In this document: positions 41,252 through 50,178 of the stretch, piece by piece
How positions within the stretch are numbered: position 1 is the stretch's first letter
Layout of the letters: each line of letters begins with the position of its first letter
Assembly (NCBI GenBank): GCA_016717595.1
Contig: JADKFE010000010.1
Span: 62,001-126,000, forward strand
Length of the DNA stretch: 64,000 nucleotides
Source of the DNA: Deltaproteobacteria bacterium
GTDB taxonomy: Bacteria > Myxococcota_A > UBA796 > CAJQPC01
Direction: 5' to 3'
Notes under the pieces: generated by a model
Told to the model about the DNA's origin: nothing
What the model saw: only the letters and a program-made list of their open reading frames with translations
The model's database searches: none
Program-made: the position numbers and the translations under genes

Positions 41252-41911
41252 TCAATACCCCCGCCGAATCGTCCTCACACACCCCAGCCCATACCGAATC
41301 GACCGCCACAGCGAGATCGACTGCACGCTGGCGTCATACCGAGCCCGCGCCGGGCGCTCGGCGAACCGAAAGCCCGCCACGGCGAGGCGCACCAAGACCT
41401 GCTGGTCAAAGACGTAGTCGTCGCTGAGCTGCTCCAGCGGCAACGCGCGCAGCGCCTCCGCCCGAAACGCCCGCGCCCCGGTGTGCAGCTCCGTCGCCTG
41501 GATGCCCAGCCGCCGCCGCGCATACGCCGTGAGCGCGCGGTTGCCCAGGCGCCGCCAAGACGGGATCACCGCGCCGCCGTCCGCCGCCAGAAACCGTGAG
41601 CCCAAGGCCACGTCCGCGTCGTCCAAGGCGTCCAAGAGCGCCAACACGTCGCCCACGTCGTACTGGCCGTCGCCATGAACCAGGGCGATGCGGGTGGCCC
41701 CCGCCGCCAAGGCCGCCTGATAGCCCGTGCGCTGGGCCGCCCCGTAGCCGCGGTTCTTGTTGTGGCGCAAGAGCGTCACCCCGGCGGGCGCGGTGAGCGG
41801 CGGCTCGCTGCCGTCGTCCACGACGAAGGTGGGCAGGCCCGGCGGCAAGGCCGCGAGCACGGCGGGCAAGGTGGCGTGTACGTTGAGCCCGACGATCACG
41901 GCGGCCCTCAT
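41252..41911 (-). CDS. Glycosyltransferase family 2 (dolichyl-phosphate mannose synthase-like)
   Basis: 219 aa. GT-A: AVIVGLNVHATLPAVLAALP, FVVDDGSEPPL, RHNKNRGYGAAQRTGYQAALAAGATRIALVHGDGQYDVGDVLALL (HGDGQYD includes the metal-binding D), GSRFL and RRLGNRALTAYARRRLGI. Transfers a sugar, possibly to a polyprenyl phosphate carrier. ATG at 41911 overlaps the upstream glycosyltransferase stop by 4 nt. Confidence 0.87.
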   Translation of the reverse strand: MRAAVIVGLNVHATLPAVLAALPPGLPTFVVDDGSEPPLTAPAGVTLLRHNKNRGYGAAQRTGYQAALAAGATRIALVHGDGQYDVGDVLALLDALDDADVALGSRFLAADGGAVIPSWRRLGNRALTAYARRRLGIQATELHTGARAFRAEALRALPLEQLSDDYVFDQQVLVRLAVAGFRFAERPARARYDASVQSISLWRSIRYGLGCVRTIRRGY

Positions 41912-42900
41912 CGCAGCACGTCCCGCAGCCGAACCCGGTGCTTGAGCAGGTGGCCCCACATCGCCCACTCGCCGAGCGCCCAATGATCGGCGTCGGCCCT
42001 TCGTTTTGCCAAGGCGTCTGGCGCCGCGGCGACCCCGGCGACGAGGCCACGCAAGGCCGCCCGTTTGGCCCCGGACTCCACCCGCGCGCTCCAGCCGCGC
42101 CCCGAGGCCGAGGCCGCCGCCAGGCCGCCCAGACGCAGGGCTGTCCAGGCGGGCATCGTGAGCACGGCGCTCATCGGCAACGACCGGATCGCCGCCCGCA
42201 CCCGGTTTCGCTCGACGAGGAAGACCTTGCGTGGGGTGTAGCGCCCGTAGGTGGCGCCGAGGTCGTGAACGATGCGGGCCTCGGGCACATAGACCAGGGG
42301 GAAGCCCCGGCGGCGGGCGCGCAGAGAGAGGTCTACGTCCTCGCCGAAGGCCTCCAGATCCTCATCAAACGGCCCGATGGCGTCGAGCACGTCGCGGTGA
42401 ACCAAGAGCGCCGCGCCCGAGCACGCGCCGACCTCGCCGGGGAGGTCGTAGGCCGGGCTGTCGTGGTCTTCGCGGCCCCGCGCCCAGTTGAAGCCGTCGG
42501 GGAAGAGGCCGTGGCCGGTGTTGTCCAGGCGCCCGCTGCCGTCGCTGAGCAGGATTCGTGGCTGGTAGAGCCCGGGGCGGGCGGCGGCGGCGGCGCGCAG
42601 GGCGTCGATAAAACCCGGCAAGGGCGCCGTGTCGTCGTTGAGCAGGAGGATCAGCGCCCTCGCGCAGGCCGCGAGGCCCAGATTCGCCGCCTTGGCGAAG
42701 CCGACGTTCTCGCCCAGGTGCAGCACCTCCGCGCCAAACGCCGCGCAGGCGGAGAGATCCGCGGCGCCGGGGACGTTGCTCACCGCGACGTGCAGCGTGT
42801 CCAAGGGCCCGAGCTGGGGGCGCAGCGCGGCGAGGCCCCGCGCCAAGAGCGCGCCGCCGCGGTGGGTGATGATGAGGGCGGAGAGCGGCGTCTGGGGCAT
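41908..42900 (-). CDS. Glycosyltransferase family 2 (rhamnosyltransferase-like)
   Basis: 330 aa. GT2 hallmarks: SALIITHRGGALLARGLAAL, LGENVGFAKAANLGLAACARALILLLNDDTAPLPGF, CSGAALLVHRDVLDAIGPFDEDLEAFGEDVDLSLRARRRGFPLVYVPEARIVH. The LLNDDT and FGEDVDLSLRA motifs are typical of WcaE/rhamnosyl-like GT2 enzymes building surface polysaccharides. Upstream lies the poly-G tract. Coupled to the next GT2 gene. Confidence 0.88.
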   Translation of the reverse strand: MPQTPLSALIITHRGGALLARGLAALRPQLGPLDTLHVAVSNVPGAADLSACAAFGAEVLHLGENVGFAKAANLGLAACARALILLLNDDTAPLPGFIDALRAAAAARPGLYQPRILLSDGSGRLDNTGHGLFPDGFNWARGREDHDSPAYDLPGEVGACSGAALLVHRDVLDAIGPFDEDLEAFGEDVDLSLRARRRGFPLVYVPEARIVHDLGATYGRYTPRKVFLVERNRVRAAIRSLPMSAVLTMPAWTALRLGGLAAASASGRGWSARVESGAKRAALRGLVAGVAAAPDALAKRRADADHWALGEWAMWGHLLKHRVRLRDVLR

Positions 42901-42979
42901 GGCTGCGCGGGGTCGGGGGCTGCGGAGAGTATGCCACGGGCGGAGCATCCGCGGTCGCGCGGCGCGCCTCCCTTCGCCC

Positions 42980-43056
42980 GGGGGGGGGGGGGGGGGGGGC
43001 GGGGGCGTCGCGGCCCGCGGGGGGGCGGGGGGGGGGGGGGGGCGGGGGGGGCGGGG
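42980..43056. repeat. Poly-G tract between divergent genes
   Basis: Plus-strand runs of 20 G (42980-42999), 7 G, 16 G (43027-43042), 8 G and 4 G broken by single C or short GC words. It lies in the 195-bp divergent intergenic region (42901-43095). It could form G-quadruplexes or be slippage-prone; an assembly or dark-base sequencing artefact is an equal possibility. Confidence 0.85.
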
Positions 43057-43095
43057 CCCGGGACCATGAGGCCCGCGGCGGAATAGAGCGTCGGG

Positions 43096-44425
43096 GTGAC
43101 CCCGCCCTCCCCTGCCCCGCCGACCCCCGACGCGCCCGCCGCGAGCCCCCGCGCGGCCCTGCTCTGCGGTTTTTTGGCCCTCGGCGTTCTTGGTTGGATG
43201 ACCAATCAACATCCAACGCTGCGTCAGGTGGACTTCATCGGCTTCTCGGTGCGCGCCGAGCGCCTCTGGGGCGGCGGCGCCTTGGACTCCGACCTGCTGA
43301 ACACGCTCTACCCCGTGGGATACCCCGCGCTGCTCGGCTTGGGGCAGCGCCTCTGCGGGGATGTGCTCTGGGCGGGCAAAGGGCTGGCGGTCTTGGCCGG
43401 GGCCGGGCTCGTGGGCGTGACGGCGCGCTGGCTGGGCGTCGGCGCGGCGCTGTGGGCCTTGGCGACGCCGATGGCGCTGGAGTTCGGCGCCGTGGAGGGC
43501 ACCGACATGCCCGCCGCCGCGCTCTCGTTGGCCGCCTTGGCCACCGCCGCCCAGCGCCCGGCCCTCTCCGGGGCGTTTCTGGGCGCCGCGATCTTGTGCC
43601 GCTACACCGCCTTGGCGGCGGCTCCTGTGGCGCTCTGGCTCACCCCGGCCCGAGGGCGCCTGCTCCTCACGCTCACCCTCACCCTGGCGCCCCACTGGGG
43701 GGTGGCCTTGTGGCAAGGGCGCTCCCCGCTGCCCGATCAGTCGATGAACATGGCCATCGGCGCGGGCGGCCCGGGGCAGGCGCCGTCCGCCGTCGAGGCC
43801 CTTCAACGCGCCGCGTTGGGCGCGCTGGAGCCTTGGACCGCCAAGCTCGGCGCCTTGGGTCTGCTCGTCGGCCTGTGGCGCCGCGACCGCCGCGCCTGGG
43901 CCCTGAGCCTGTGGGGCCTCTTTCACGTCGTCGGGCTCTCGTTGGCGTTCTCAACCCCCCGCCTCGCCCTGCCCGCGAGCCTCTGCGCCGCCTTGGGCCT
44001 CTGCTTCGTGCTGCGCGGCCCGGCGCTGTGGCTGGCGGCGGCGGGGCTCTTCGCCTGGAGCGCCCCTCGCCTCGCCGCGCCGAGCCCCCCAAGAGGCCCA
44101 GCTCGCCCCGCTGGAGGCCCTCGTCGAGGGTCTTGAGGGCCCCTTCGCCTCCTCGACGCCTTGGTTCACCGCCCGCCGCGACGGCTGGCTCGTCGAGAGC
44201 CTGCCTCTGCGCGCTCTGGAGCGTGACCCCCGGCAGCTCACCCCCGAGCGCCTCGTCAAGCGCGCCCGCGAGCGCAGCCTCAAACACATCGTCTTGGAGC
44301 CGGGCCGGGTGACGGCGTCGAACCCCGGCCTGCGCCCCTTGCTCTCCGGCGCGCCCGTGGAGGGCCTACGCCGGGTTCGCCAAGACAAGGGCTGGGTGAT
44401 CTACGCGGTTGAGCCAACCCCCTGA
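43096..44425 (+). pseudogene. Integral membrane protein (GT-C/ArnT-like), frameshifted in a C6 run
   Basis: The GTG-initiated frame gives ~330 aa with many membrane helices (ALLCGFLALGVLGWM, WALATPMALEF, LCRYTALAAAPVALWL) and an early VDFIGFSVRAERLW, as in membrane glycosyltransferases. At CCCCCC 44085-44090 it shifts into a spurious end (stop 44136). Removing one C restores a coherent C-terminus from 44091 (PQEAQLAPLEALVEG... ending GWVIYAVEP) to the TGA at 44423-44425. The full product would be ~442 aa. Genuine frameshift or sequencing error is undecided. Confidence 0.65.
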
Positions 44426-44428
44426 GCC

Positions 44429-45853
44429 TCAGTCCTCCTCGCCGCGCTCGTACTTGGCCCAGCGGTGGCGAAACGACCGGAAGGTGATGTGGCACAGCTC
44501 GGCGGCGCGGGTCTTGTTGCCCCCGACGGAGGCCAAGGCCGCGCGCAAGAGGCGCTCCTCGTACGCGCTGAGCATGGCGTCGAGATCCACCCCTTCGGCG
44601 GGAAAGTCCTCGACGCTGGGCACCCCTGCGGGCGCGGCGCTCACACCCAAGACCGACGGGCGCGGCGCCCGCGCCTCCAAGGGCAGGTCTTCGGGGCGCA
44701 CGATGTCGCCCTCACACATCGCGACGGCGGCCTCCATGACGTTTCTCAGCTCACGCACGTTGCCCGGCCAGGCGTGGGCGTGCAGGCGCTCCAAGGCGTC
44801 GGGGTGCAGGGCGCGCACACGTTTTTGGTACTCTCGGGCGTACTCGCGCAGGAAGTGCTCGGCGAGCTGGCGCACGTCGTCTCCGCGGTCTCGCAGAGGC
44901 GGCAGCTCGACGCTCACCACCTTGAGGCGGTAATAAAGATCCTCCCGAAAACGCCCGGCCCGCACGTCGTCCGCGAGGTTTCGGTTCGTGGCGGTGATCA
45001 GCCGCACGTCCACCTCGACCTCCTTCACGTCGCCCACCGGCGTGACCTTTCGCTCCGCCAAGGCGCGCAGGAGCTTCACCTGGGCGCTGGGCGGCATGTC
45101 GCCCACCTCGTCCAGAAACAGCGTGCCGCCGTGCGCGGCCTGCAAGTAGCCGACACGATCGCTCACGGCCCCGGTGAAGGCGCCACGTTTGTGGCCGAAG
45201 AGCTCCGACTCAAAGAGCCCTTCAGGGATCGCCGCGCAGTTCACCGCCACAAAGGGCTGGTCCGCCCGCGCCCCGCTGTAATGAATCGCCCGGGCGACCA
45301 TCTCTTTGCCCGTGCCGCTCTCCCCCAACAGAAGGCAGCTCACCTTCTGGTCTTTGACCCGGCGGATCATGTCGTAGACGGGCATCATGCGCTCAGACGC
45401 CCCGATGAGCTGGCCGAACCAGAACTTCTGCTTGAGCTCGGCGCGTAGGGCCTGGTTCTCTTGAATGAGGCTGCGGGTGCCCAAGGCCCGCTCGATGACG
45501 ACGAGCAGCTCCTTGTTGTTGTACGGCTTCTTCACGAAGTCCGCGGCCCCGGCGCGCACGGCCTCGATGGCCTCTTCAGTGTCGCCGAAGCCGGAGATCA
45601 TCACGATCGGCACGTCGGCGTGGGGCGCGCCGCCCTCGCGCAGGCGCCGGATGAGGTCGAGGCCCGAGAGCCCCGGCAGGTTCAGGTCGGTGATGATGAG
45701 ATCGACGCTCAAGGTCTTGAGCAGGCGCAGGCCCTCCTCCGCGCTCGCGGCGGTGGAGGCTTGGTACTTGTTGCGCTCTAAGAGCATCGCCAACGTCTTC
45801 CTGACGTTGAGCTCATCGTCGATGACCAGCACGCGCGGCTCAGCGGGGGGCAT
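44429..45853 (-). CDS. pilR: Sigma-54-dependent response regulator, PilR-like
   Basis: 474 aa. N-terminal receiver domain (VLVIDDELNVRKTL, phospho-Asp in LIITDLNLPG, KKPYNNKELL), AAA+ domain with Walker A GESGTGKEMVARAIH, the sigma-54-contact loop GAFTGA, Walker B LFLDEVGDM, and a C-terminal Fis-type helix-turn-helix (NKTRAAELCHITFRSFRHRWAKY). Activates sigma-54 promoters when phosphorylated. The ATG at 45853 overlaps the kinase gene by 14 nt. PilR is the best guess because pilS and pilC adjoin. Confidence 0.88.
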   Translation of the reverse strand: MPPAEPRVLVIDDELNVRKTLAMLLERNKYQASTAASAEEGLRLLKTLSVDLIITDLNLPGLSGLDLIRRLREGGAPHADVPIVMISGFGDTEEAIEAVRAGAADFVKKPYNNKELLVVIERALGTRSLIQENQALRAELKQKFWFGQLIGASERMMPVYDMIRRVKDQKVSCLLLGESGTGKEMVARAIHYSGARADQPFVAVNCAAIPEGLFESELFGHKRGAFTGAVSDRVGYLQAAHGGTLFLDEVGDMPPSAQVKLLRALAERKVTPVGDVKEVEVDVRLITATNRNLADDVRAGRFREDLYYRLKVVSVELPPLRDRGDDVRQLAEHFLREYAREYQKRVRALHPDALERLHAHAWPGNVRELRNVMEAAVAMCEGDIVRPEDLPLEARAPRPSVLGVSAAPAGVPSVEDFPAEGVDLDAMLSAYEERLLRAALASVGGNKTRAAELCHITFRSFRHRWAKYERGEED

Positions 45854-47393
45854 CTTGATCCTCGGTCGGCGCGGTGGGGTTGTGGGGGTGCAAGGGCAAC
45901 CATATCGCGAAGGTGGTGCCTTGCTGAAGCCTTGACCGAACGCGGATCTGCCCGCCGTGGGCGCGCACGATGCGGTCGACCACGGCGAGGCCCAAGCCGG
46001 TGCCGCCGGTTCGTTTGGTGAAGAAGGGGTCGAAGATGCGGGCGAGGTCAGCCTCGGCGATGCCAACCCCCTCATCGCGCACCATGACCGTCACCCCGTC
46101 CCCCTCGGCCCCCAGACGCACCTGCACCACGCCGCCCTCGGTCATCGACTGCGCGGCGTTGCTCAAGAGGTTCCAGATGACCTGGCGGAGCTGGTCGGGG
46201 TCGGCCAGAAGCGTCGGCGCGGCCTTGAGCTGGGTCTCTAAGCTCACGCGCCCGGCGATGCGTGGGTCGGCGCCCATGGCGGTGACGACGGCGGTGATGA
46301 TGGCGCCCAGGTCCGTGGGCTGGAGCTGCGGCGCCTGGGGCCGGGCGCTCTCCAGCAGATCCGTGATCAGCCGCTCAATGCGCGCGACCTCATCGAGCAC
46401 GATCTCCCGAAGCGGCTGGTCCTCCGGCGCCACCTCCATCATCTGCACCGCGCCAGAGAGCGCCGTGAGCGGGTTTCTCACCTCGTGGGCGATGCTCGCC
46501 GCGAAGCGCCCCACCGCCGAGAGGCGCTCTTGTTGGCGCACCTCCTGCTCCATGCGGCGCAGGCGGCTCACGTCCTCGATGGTGAGCACCGCGCCGCCGT
46601 CCTCCATCGGCGAGCGCGAGAGCAGCAGGTGCCGCGCCCGGTCATCTTCGCCGCGCTGCACGGTCTCCCAGGCGCCTTCAGGCTGGTCTTCCCAGCCGGA
46701 GATCACCTCAGCGGCGGGGTGATGGGCCAAGGCCGGGAACAGATCGAGGGCCATGGGGTTCGCCGAGCGCAGGCGGCCGTCGGCGTTGATCAGCACGATG
46801 CCCGAGCGCAGGGCCCCGACCACCTGGCTGAGATCCTGCTCAAGCGCATACGTGCGTGAGGCCTGGCGCTCGAGCTGCTCCTCGGCGGCGCGCAGGCGCT
46901 CGGTGAGCTTCCCCGCCAACAGCGCCGCCAAGAAGAAGCCCATGACACGCAATGAGACGTCCGAGATGAGGCCCGGCAGGCGCTCCGGCGTGCCGAGGTT
47001 CACATACTCCCAGCCTTGCCACACGCCCATCAGGCCCAAGATCGTGGCGTAGACGGCGGCGACCAGCAACGAGCCGCGCCCGTCCACCAGGTACGCCGAG
47101 CCCACGACGCTGAGCACATAGAGCCCACCAAACACGCTGGAGGCGCCTTTGGTGAGGAGCGTCACCGCGGTGATCGCCGCGCAGTCCATGGCGAGCTGGA
47201 GCCAGGCGACGCGGTGAACGTCTACCCGGCGGTTCAGGCCGATGGCCGAGAGCGCCATCGCCGCGCAGACCAAGATCGCGATCAGCGTGAACCGCTCCCG
47301 CTCGGCCACCTGGGCTTGGCCCACGGTGAGCCAGCGCAGCACGAGGCTGCCGAGCAGCACCACGGTGAGGCCGAGCCGCACCGAGATGTACAC
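45840..47393 (-). CDS. pilS: Membrane sensor histidine kinase, PilS-like
   Basis: 517 aa. Six membrane helices in ~1-165, a PAS-like segment (ALRSGIVLINADGRLRSANPMAL), HisKA with phospho-His in FAASIAHEVRNPLTAL, and HATPase_c with NLLSNAAQSMTEGG, VRDEGVGIAEADLARIFDPFFTK, GGTGLGLAVV. The only usable start is the GTG at 47393, since no ATG occurs between it and the in-frame stop at 47496. The topology is that of PilS, the partner of PilR. Confidence 0.88.
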   Translation of the reverse strand: MYISVRLGLTVVLLGSLVLRWLTVGQAQVAERERFTLIAILVCAAMALSAIGLNRRVDVHRVAWLQLAMDCAAITAVTLLTKGASSVFGGLYVLSVVGSAYLVDGRGSLLVAAVYATILGLMGVWQGWEYVNLGTPERLPGLISDVSLRVMGFFLAALLAGKLTERLRAAEEQLERQASRTYALEQDLSQVVGALRSGIVLINADGRLRSANPMALDLFPALAHHPAAEVISGWEDQPEGAWETVQRGEDDRARHLLLSRSPMEDGGAVLTIEDVSRLRRMEQEVRQQERLSAVGRFAASIAHEVRNPLTALSGAVQMMEVAPEDQPLREIVLDEVARIERLITDLLESARPQAPQLQPTDLGAIITAVVTAMGADPRIAGRVSLETQLKAAPTLLADPDQLRQVIWNLLSNAAQSMTEGGVVQVRLGAEGDGVTVMVRDEGVGIAEADLARIFDPFFTKRTGGTGLGLAVVDRIVRAHGGQIRVRSRLQQGTTFAIWLPLHPHNPTAPTEDQDAPR

Positions 47394-47495
47394 CTCGACG
47401 TGTTGGCGCAGGCGCGCTGGGGTGAGCCAACGGTCCTGGCCGGTGTTCAGGGCGGGCGACGTGTGGACCTCCGGGACGAAAGGGCCGTCCCGCGC

Positions 47496-48713
47496 TCAAC
47501 CGACCGCGTTGGCCATCGAGAAGATAGGCATATACATCGCGATGACGAAGCCGCCGACGACGATGCCCAAGAAGAGCATAATCAGCGGCTCCATCATGCC
47601 GGTCAGCGCCTCGATGGCCTGATCGACCTCCTCATCGTAGAAGTCGGCGATCTTGTTGAGCATGACGTCCAGCGCGCCCGTGCTCTCACCGACGGCGATC
47701 ATCTGGCAGACCATCGGCGGGAACACCCCGGCTTCAGTGATCGGCTCAGCGATGGTGCGGCCTTCAGAGATCGCGGTGCGGGCGCCCATGACGGCGTTCT
47801 CGATGACGACGTTGCCCGCGGTCTTCGCGCAGATCTCCAGGCCGTCGAGGATCGGCACACCCGAGGAGATCATCGTGCCCAAGGTGCGGCAGAAGCGCGC
47901 CACGGCCACCTTCTTGATGGTGTCGCCGAGCACGGGGATCTTGAGGAAGAAGGCGTCCATCGCCAGGTTGCCCTTGGGCGTGGCGTAGAACGCCTTGAGG
48001 CCGTACCAGATGCCCGCCAAGGCGCCGAGGATGATGTACCAGTTGCCCTGCACAAAGTACGAGAGGTTCACGACGAACTGCGTCGGCGCCGGGAGCGCGC
48101 TGCCCATGTCGGCGAACATCTTCTCGAAGGTGGGCACGACCTTGAGCAAGAGCACGAGGGTGACCAGACCGCCCACGCCGAAGACGATGAGCGGGTAGGT
48201 CATCGCGCCCTTGACCTTCCGCTGGAGCGCCTGGTTCTTCTCCATGAACTGCGCGAGTCGGTTTAAGATCGTGTCGAGGATACCGCCGATCTCACCGGCC
48301 GCGACGAGGTTCCGGAACAGCTCGTCGAAGGTCTGGGGGAACTTCTTGAGCGCGTCGGCGAAGGTGGTGCCGCTCTCGACCTGCTCTTTGATCGAGCCGA
48401 GCTGCTCTCGCAGCGTCGGGTTCTCGGACTGCTCGGAGAGGATCGTCAGGCATTGAATGAGGGGCAAACCCGAGTCGATCATCGTGGCGAACTGGCGCGT
48501 GAACACGACCAGGTCCTTGATGGTGACCTTGGGCTTCATCAGCGCGGTCAGCGGCCCGAGGTTGATCTCGATCCCCCCCTTCGGCTTGACCTCGGTGGGG
48601 TTGATCTTCATCAGGCGGAGGCGCGTCTTGGCGGCCTCCACGTCGGCAGCCTCGATGCTGCCCTTCTTCGCTTCGCCGTTCGCGGCGCGGCCTTCATAGG
48701 CGAATACTGGCAT
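47496..48713 (-). CDS. pilC: Type IV pilus inner-membrane platform protein PilC
   Basis: 405 aa. Two T2SSF domains, VVFTRQFATMIDSGLPLIQCL...TTFADALKKFPQTFDEL and ARFCRTLGTMISSGVPILDGL...EAGVFPPMVCQMIAVGESTGALDVML, three membrane helices and the C-terminal PLIMLFLGIVVGGFVIAMYMPIF. It closely resembles the gspF product in the same window but is followed by pilS and pilR as in Myxococcus pil clusters, so pilC is preferred over a second gspF. Confidence 0.85.
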   Translation of the reverse strand: MPVFAYEGRAANGEAKKGSIEAADVEAAKTRLRLMKINPTEVKPKGGIEINLGPLTALMKPKVTIKDLVVFTRQFATMIDSGLPLIQCLTILSEQSENPTLREQLGSIKEQVESGTTFADALKKFPQTFDELFRNLVAAGEIGGILDTILNRLAQFMEKNQALQRKVKGAMTYPLIVFGVGGLVTLVLLLKVVPTFEKMFADMGSALPAPTQFVVNLSYFVQGNWYIILGALAGIWYGLKAFYATPKGNLAMDAFFLKIPVLGDTIKKVAVARFCRTLGTMISSGVPILDGLEICAKTAGNVVIENAVMGARTAISEGRTIAEPITEAGVFPPMVCQMIAVGESTGALDVMLNKIADFYDEEVDQAIEALTGMMEPLIMLFLGIVVGGFVIAMYMPIFSMANAVG

Positions 48714-48755
48714 CGCGGAAGCGGCCTCCTGCTGCTTTGCTCCGAACCGAGCCCT

Positions 48756-48785
48756 AGTGTACCTGCCAAGGGCCTACGACCGCAA
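48756..48785 (-). promoter_or_regulatory. Possible promoter of pilC
   Basis: Minus strand -35 TTGCGG (48785-48780), 18-bp spacer, -10 TACACT (48761-48756). It lies in the 123-bp gap after gspN, suggesting pilC-pilS-pilR can be transcribed separately from the gsp operon. Confidence 0.35.
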
Positions 48786-48836
48786 GCCCCCAGGATCTTA
48801 GGGGACGCCCCGACGCGGCGCCGGACAAGCCCTGGC

Positions 48837-50177
48837 TCAGTCTGTGTAGCCGATCTCCTCCAACGGCGGGCCGTCCTGCTCGTCCGGGGGGAAGGGCTCG
48901 TCGCGCAGGTTCACGTCGTCGGGGCGCGGCGGCAGATCCCCCTCACCCGGGGGCAGCTCGTCCTCGTTGGGCAGGTTGAGCGGGCCGTTGACCGGGCCGG
49001 GGCGGCGCTGGTCTCCGGGGCCCGCGAGCTCGGGATCGTCGCCGTTGTTCTCACCGCCGCCGGCCTCACGCTGCTCACGGAGCTGCCGAATGCGCTCACG
49101 GCGCTCGGCGAGGCGCTCATCCCGGCGGCGCTTGCGCTCGTCGGCGTCCATCGGCTCCTCGTCGCCGCCCTCATCGCCGAGGGTGCCGTCGCCGACGCTC
49201 ATCGGCCCCGCGACCCGGCCCCGACGCGCGCCTTCTGGGCCACACTCCGGGGAGTCCAAGGTGCCCGAGCAGGTGAAATGAAGCACCCCCTCGGCGTCCC
49301 GCGCCTCTTTCACGCCCGGCGCGAGGCGCGCGAGCTTGTCGAGCTCTTCAGCGAGCTTCACGTTGAAGTCGAGGCGCAGGCGGCTGCGACCGAGGGGGCT
49401 CTGAAGCTGCACCTCGCCGTCGATCTGGAGCTGCACCAGATCGGAGACGAAGCTGCCCTTCTTGACCTTGGCGCGGCCTTGCTCGACGTTCAGCGAGAGC
49501 ACGGCCTCGGAGAAGTTCGCCTCGCCCAAGGTGAAGCCCATCAGCGACGCCTCGCTCATGCGCAGGCCGTCTACCTCAAAACGCACCTTGCCCGTGGTGT
49601 TTTTGGCGTCTTCAGCGTCCACCACAAGGTTGATGCGGGCGCGAAGGGCCCCGGCGAGCTTGGCCTTGAGCGTCTCACCGTCTACAGGCATCCGCTGAAG
49701 GTTGATGTCGGTGCCCAAGACGTCGATGTTCGTCACCGCGCCAGACTGGGAGACCACCCCCGCGACGTCCCCTTCGTAGAGGTTCGCCGCCAAGGAGAAG
49801 GTCGGCGCCCGAGACAACAAGGTCGTGAACGGCTTGATGCGGGCTGAGACCTCGGTCAGCTCGACGAGGAGCCGGTAAGGATCGGCCTCGGGCTCGTCTG
49901 TGGGCTCTTGATCTTGGTTTTTGCGGGGGCGGCGGCGGGGCTTCGGCGCCTCACGCATCAAGACCTGGGCGTTCTCTAAGCTGAGGCCCGTGCCCCACCA
50001 AGGCGAGACGTCATCCATCCGGAGGGCGTACTGGCCGCCGCTCAGCTCATCCACCTGCTGCACCAAGAAGGTCTTCGCCGCGTCGCTGGGGAAGGTGAGG
50101 CGCAGGCCAAGCGTGAAGAACAGCAGGCCCCAAGCCGAGGCCATGACCGCGAGGATCACCCGTAGCTTCCAGTCCAT
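48837..50177 (-). CDS. gspN: Type II secretion system protein N (GspN)
   Basis: 446 aa. One N-terminal membrane anchor (VILAVMASAWGLLFFTLGLRL), then a GspN-type periplasmic beta-rich region (YALRMDDVSPWWGTGLSLENAQVLM, EVDGLRMSEASLMGFTLG, VQLQIDGEVQLQSPLGRSRLRLDFNVKL). The last ~140 residues are an extended charged/Pro tail (RKRRRDERLAERRERIRQLREQ; DELPPGEGDLPPRPDDV). Normal GspN is ~250 aa, so the tail is an oddity. Last gsp gene; start 1 nt from the gspM stop. Confidence 0.8.
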   Translation of the reverse strand: MDWKLRVILAVMASAWGLLFFTLGLRLTFPSDAAKTFLVQQVDELSGGQYALRMDDVSPWWGTGLSLENAQVLMREAPKPRRRPRKNQDQEPTDEPEADPYRLLVELTEVSARIKPFTTLLSRAPTFSLAANLYEGDVAGVVSQSGAVTNIDVLGTDINLQRMPVDGETLKAKLAGALRARINLVVDAEDAKNTTGKVRFEVDGLRMSEASLMGFTLGEANFSEAVLSLNVEQGRAKVKKGSFVSDLVQLQIDGEVQLQSPLGRSRLRLDFNVKLAEELDKLARLAPGVKEARDAEGVLHFTCSGTLDSPECGPEGARRGRVAGPMSVGDGTLGDEGGDEEPMDADERKRRRDERLAERRERIRQLREQREAGGGENNGDDPELAGPGDQRRPGPVNGPLNLPNEDELPPGEGDLPPRPDDVNLRDEPFPPDEQDGPPLEEIGYTD

Positions 50178-50178
50178 C

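Noticed and set aside
47016..48266. 416-codon plus-strand open frame opposite pilS and pilC
   Set aside because: Rich in His, Asp and Arg with no motif; an antisense shadow of well-identified genes.
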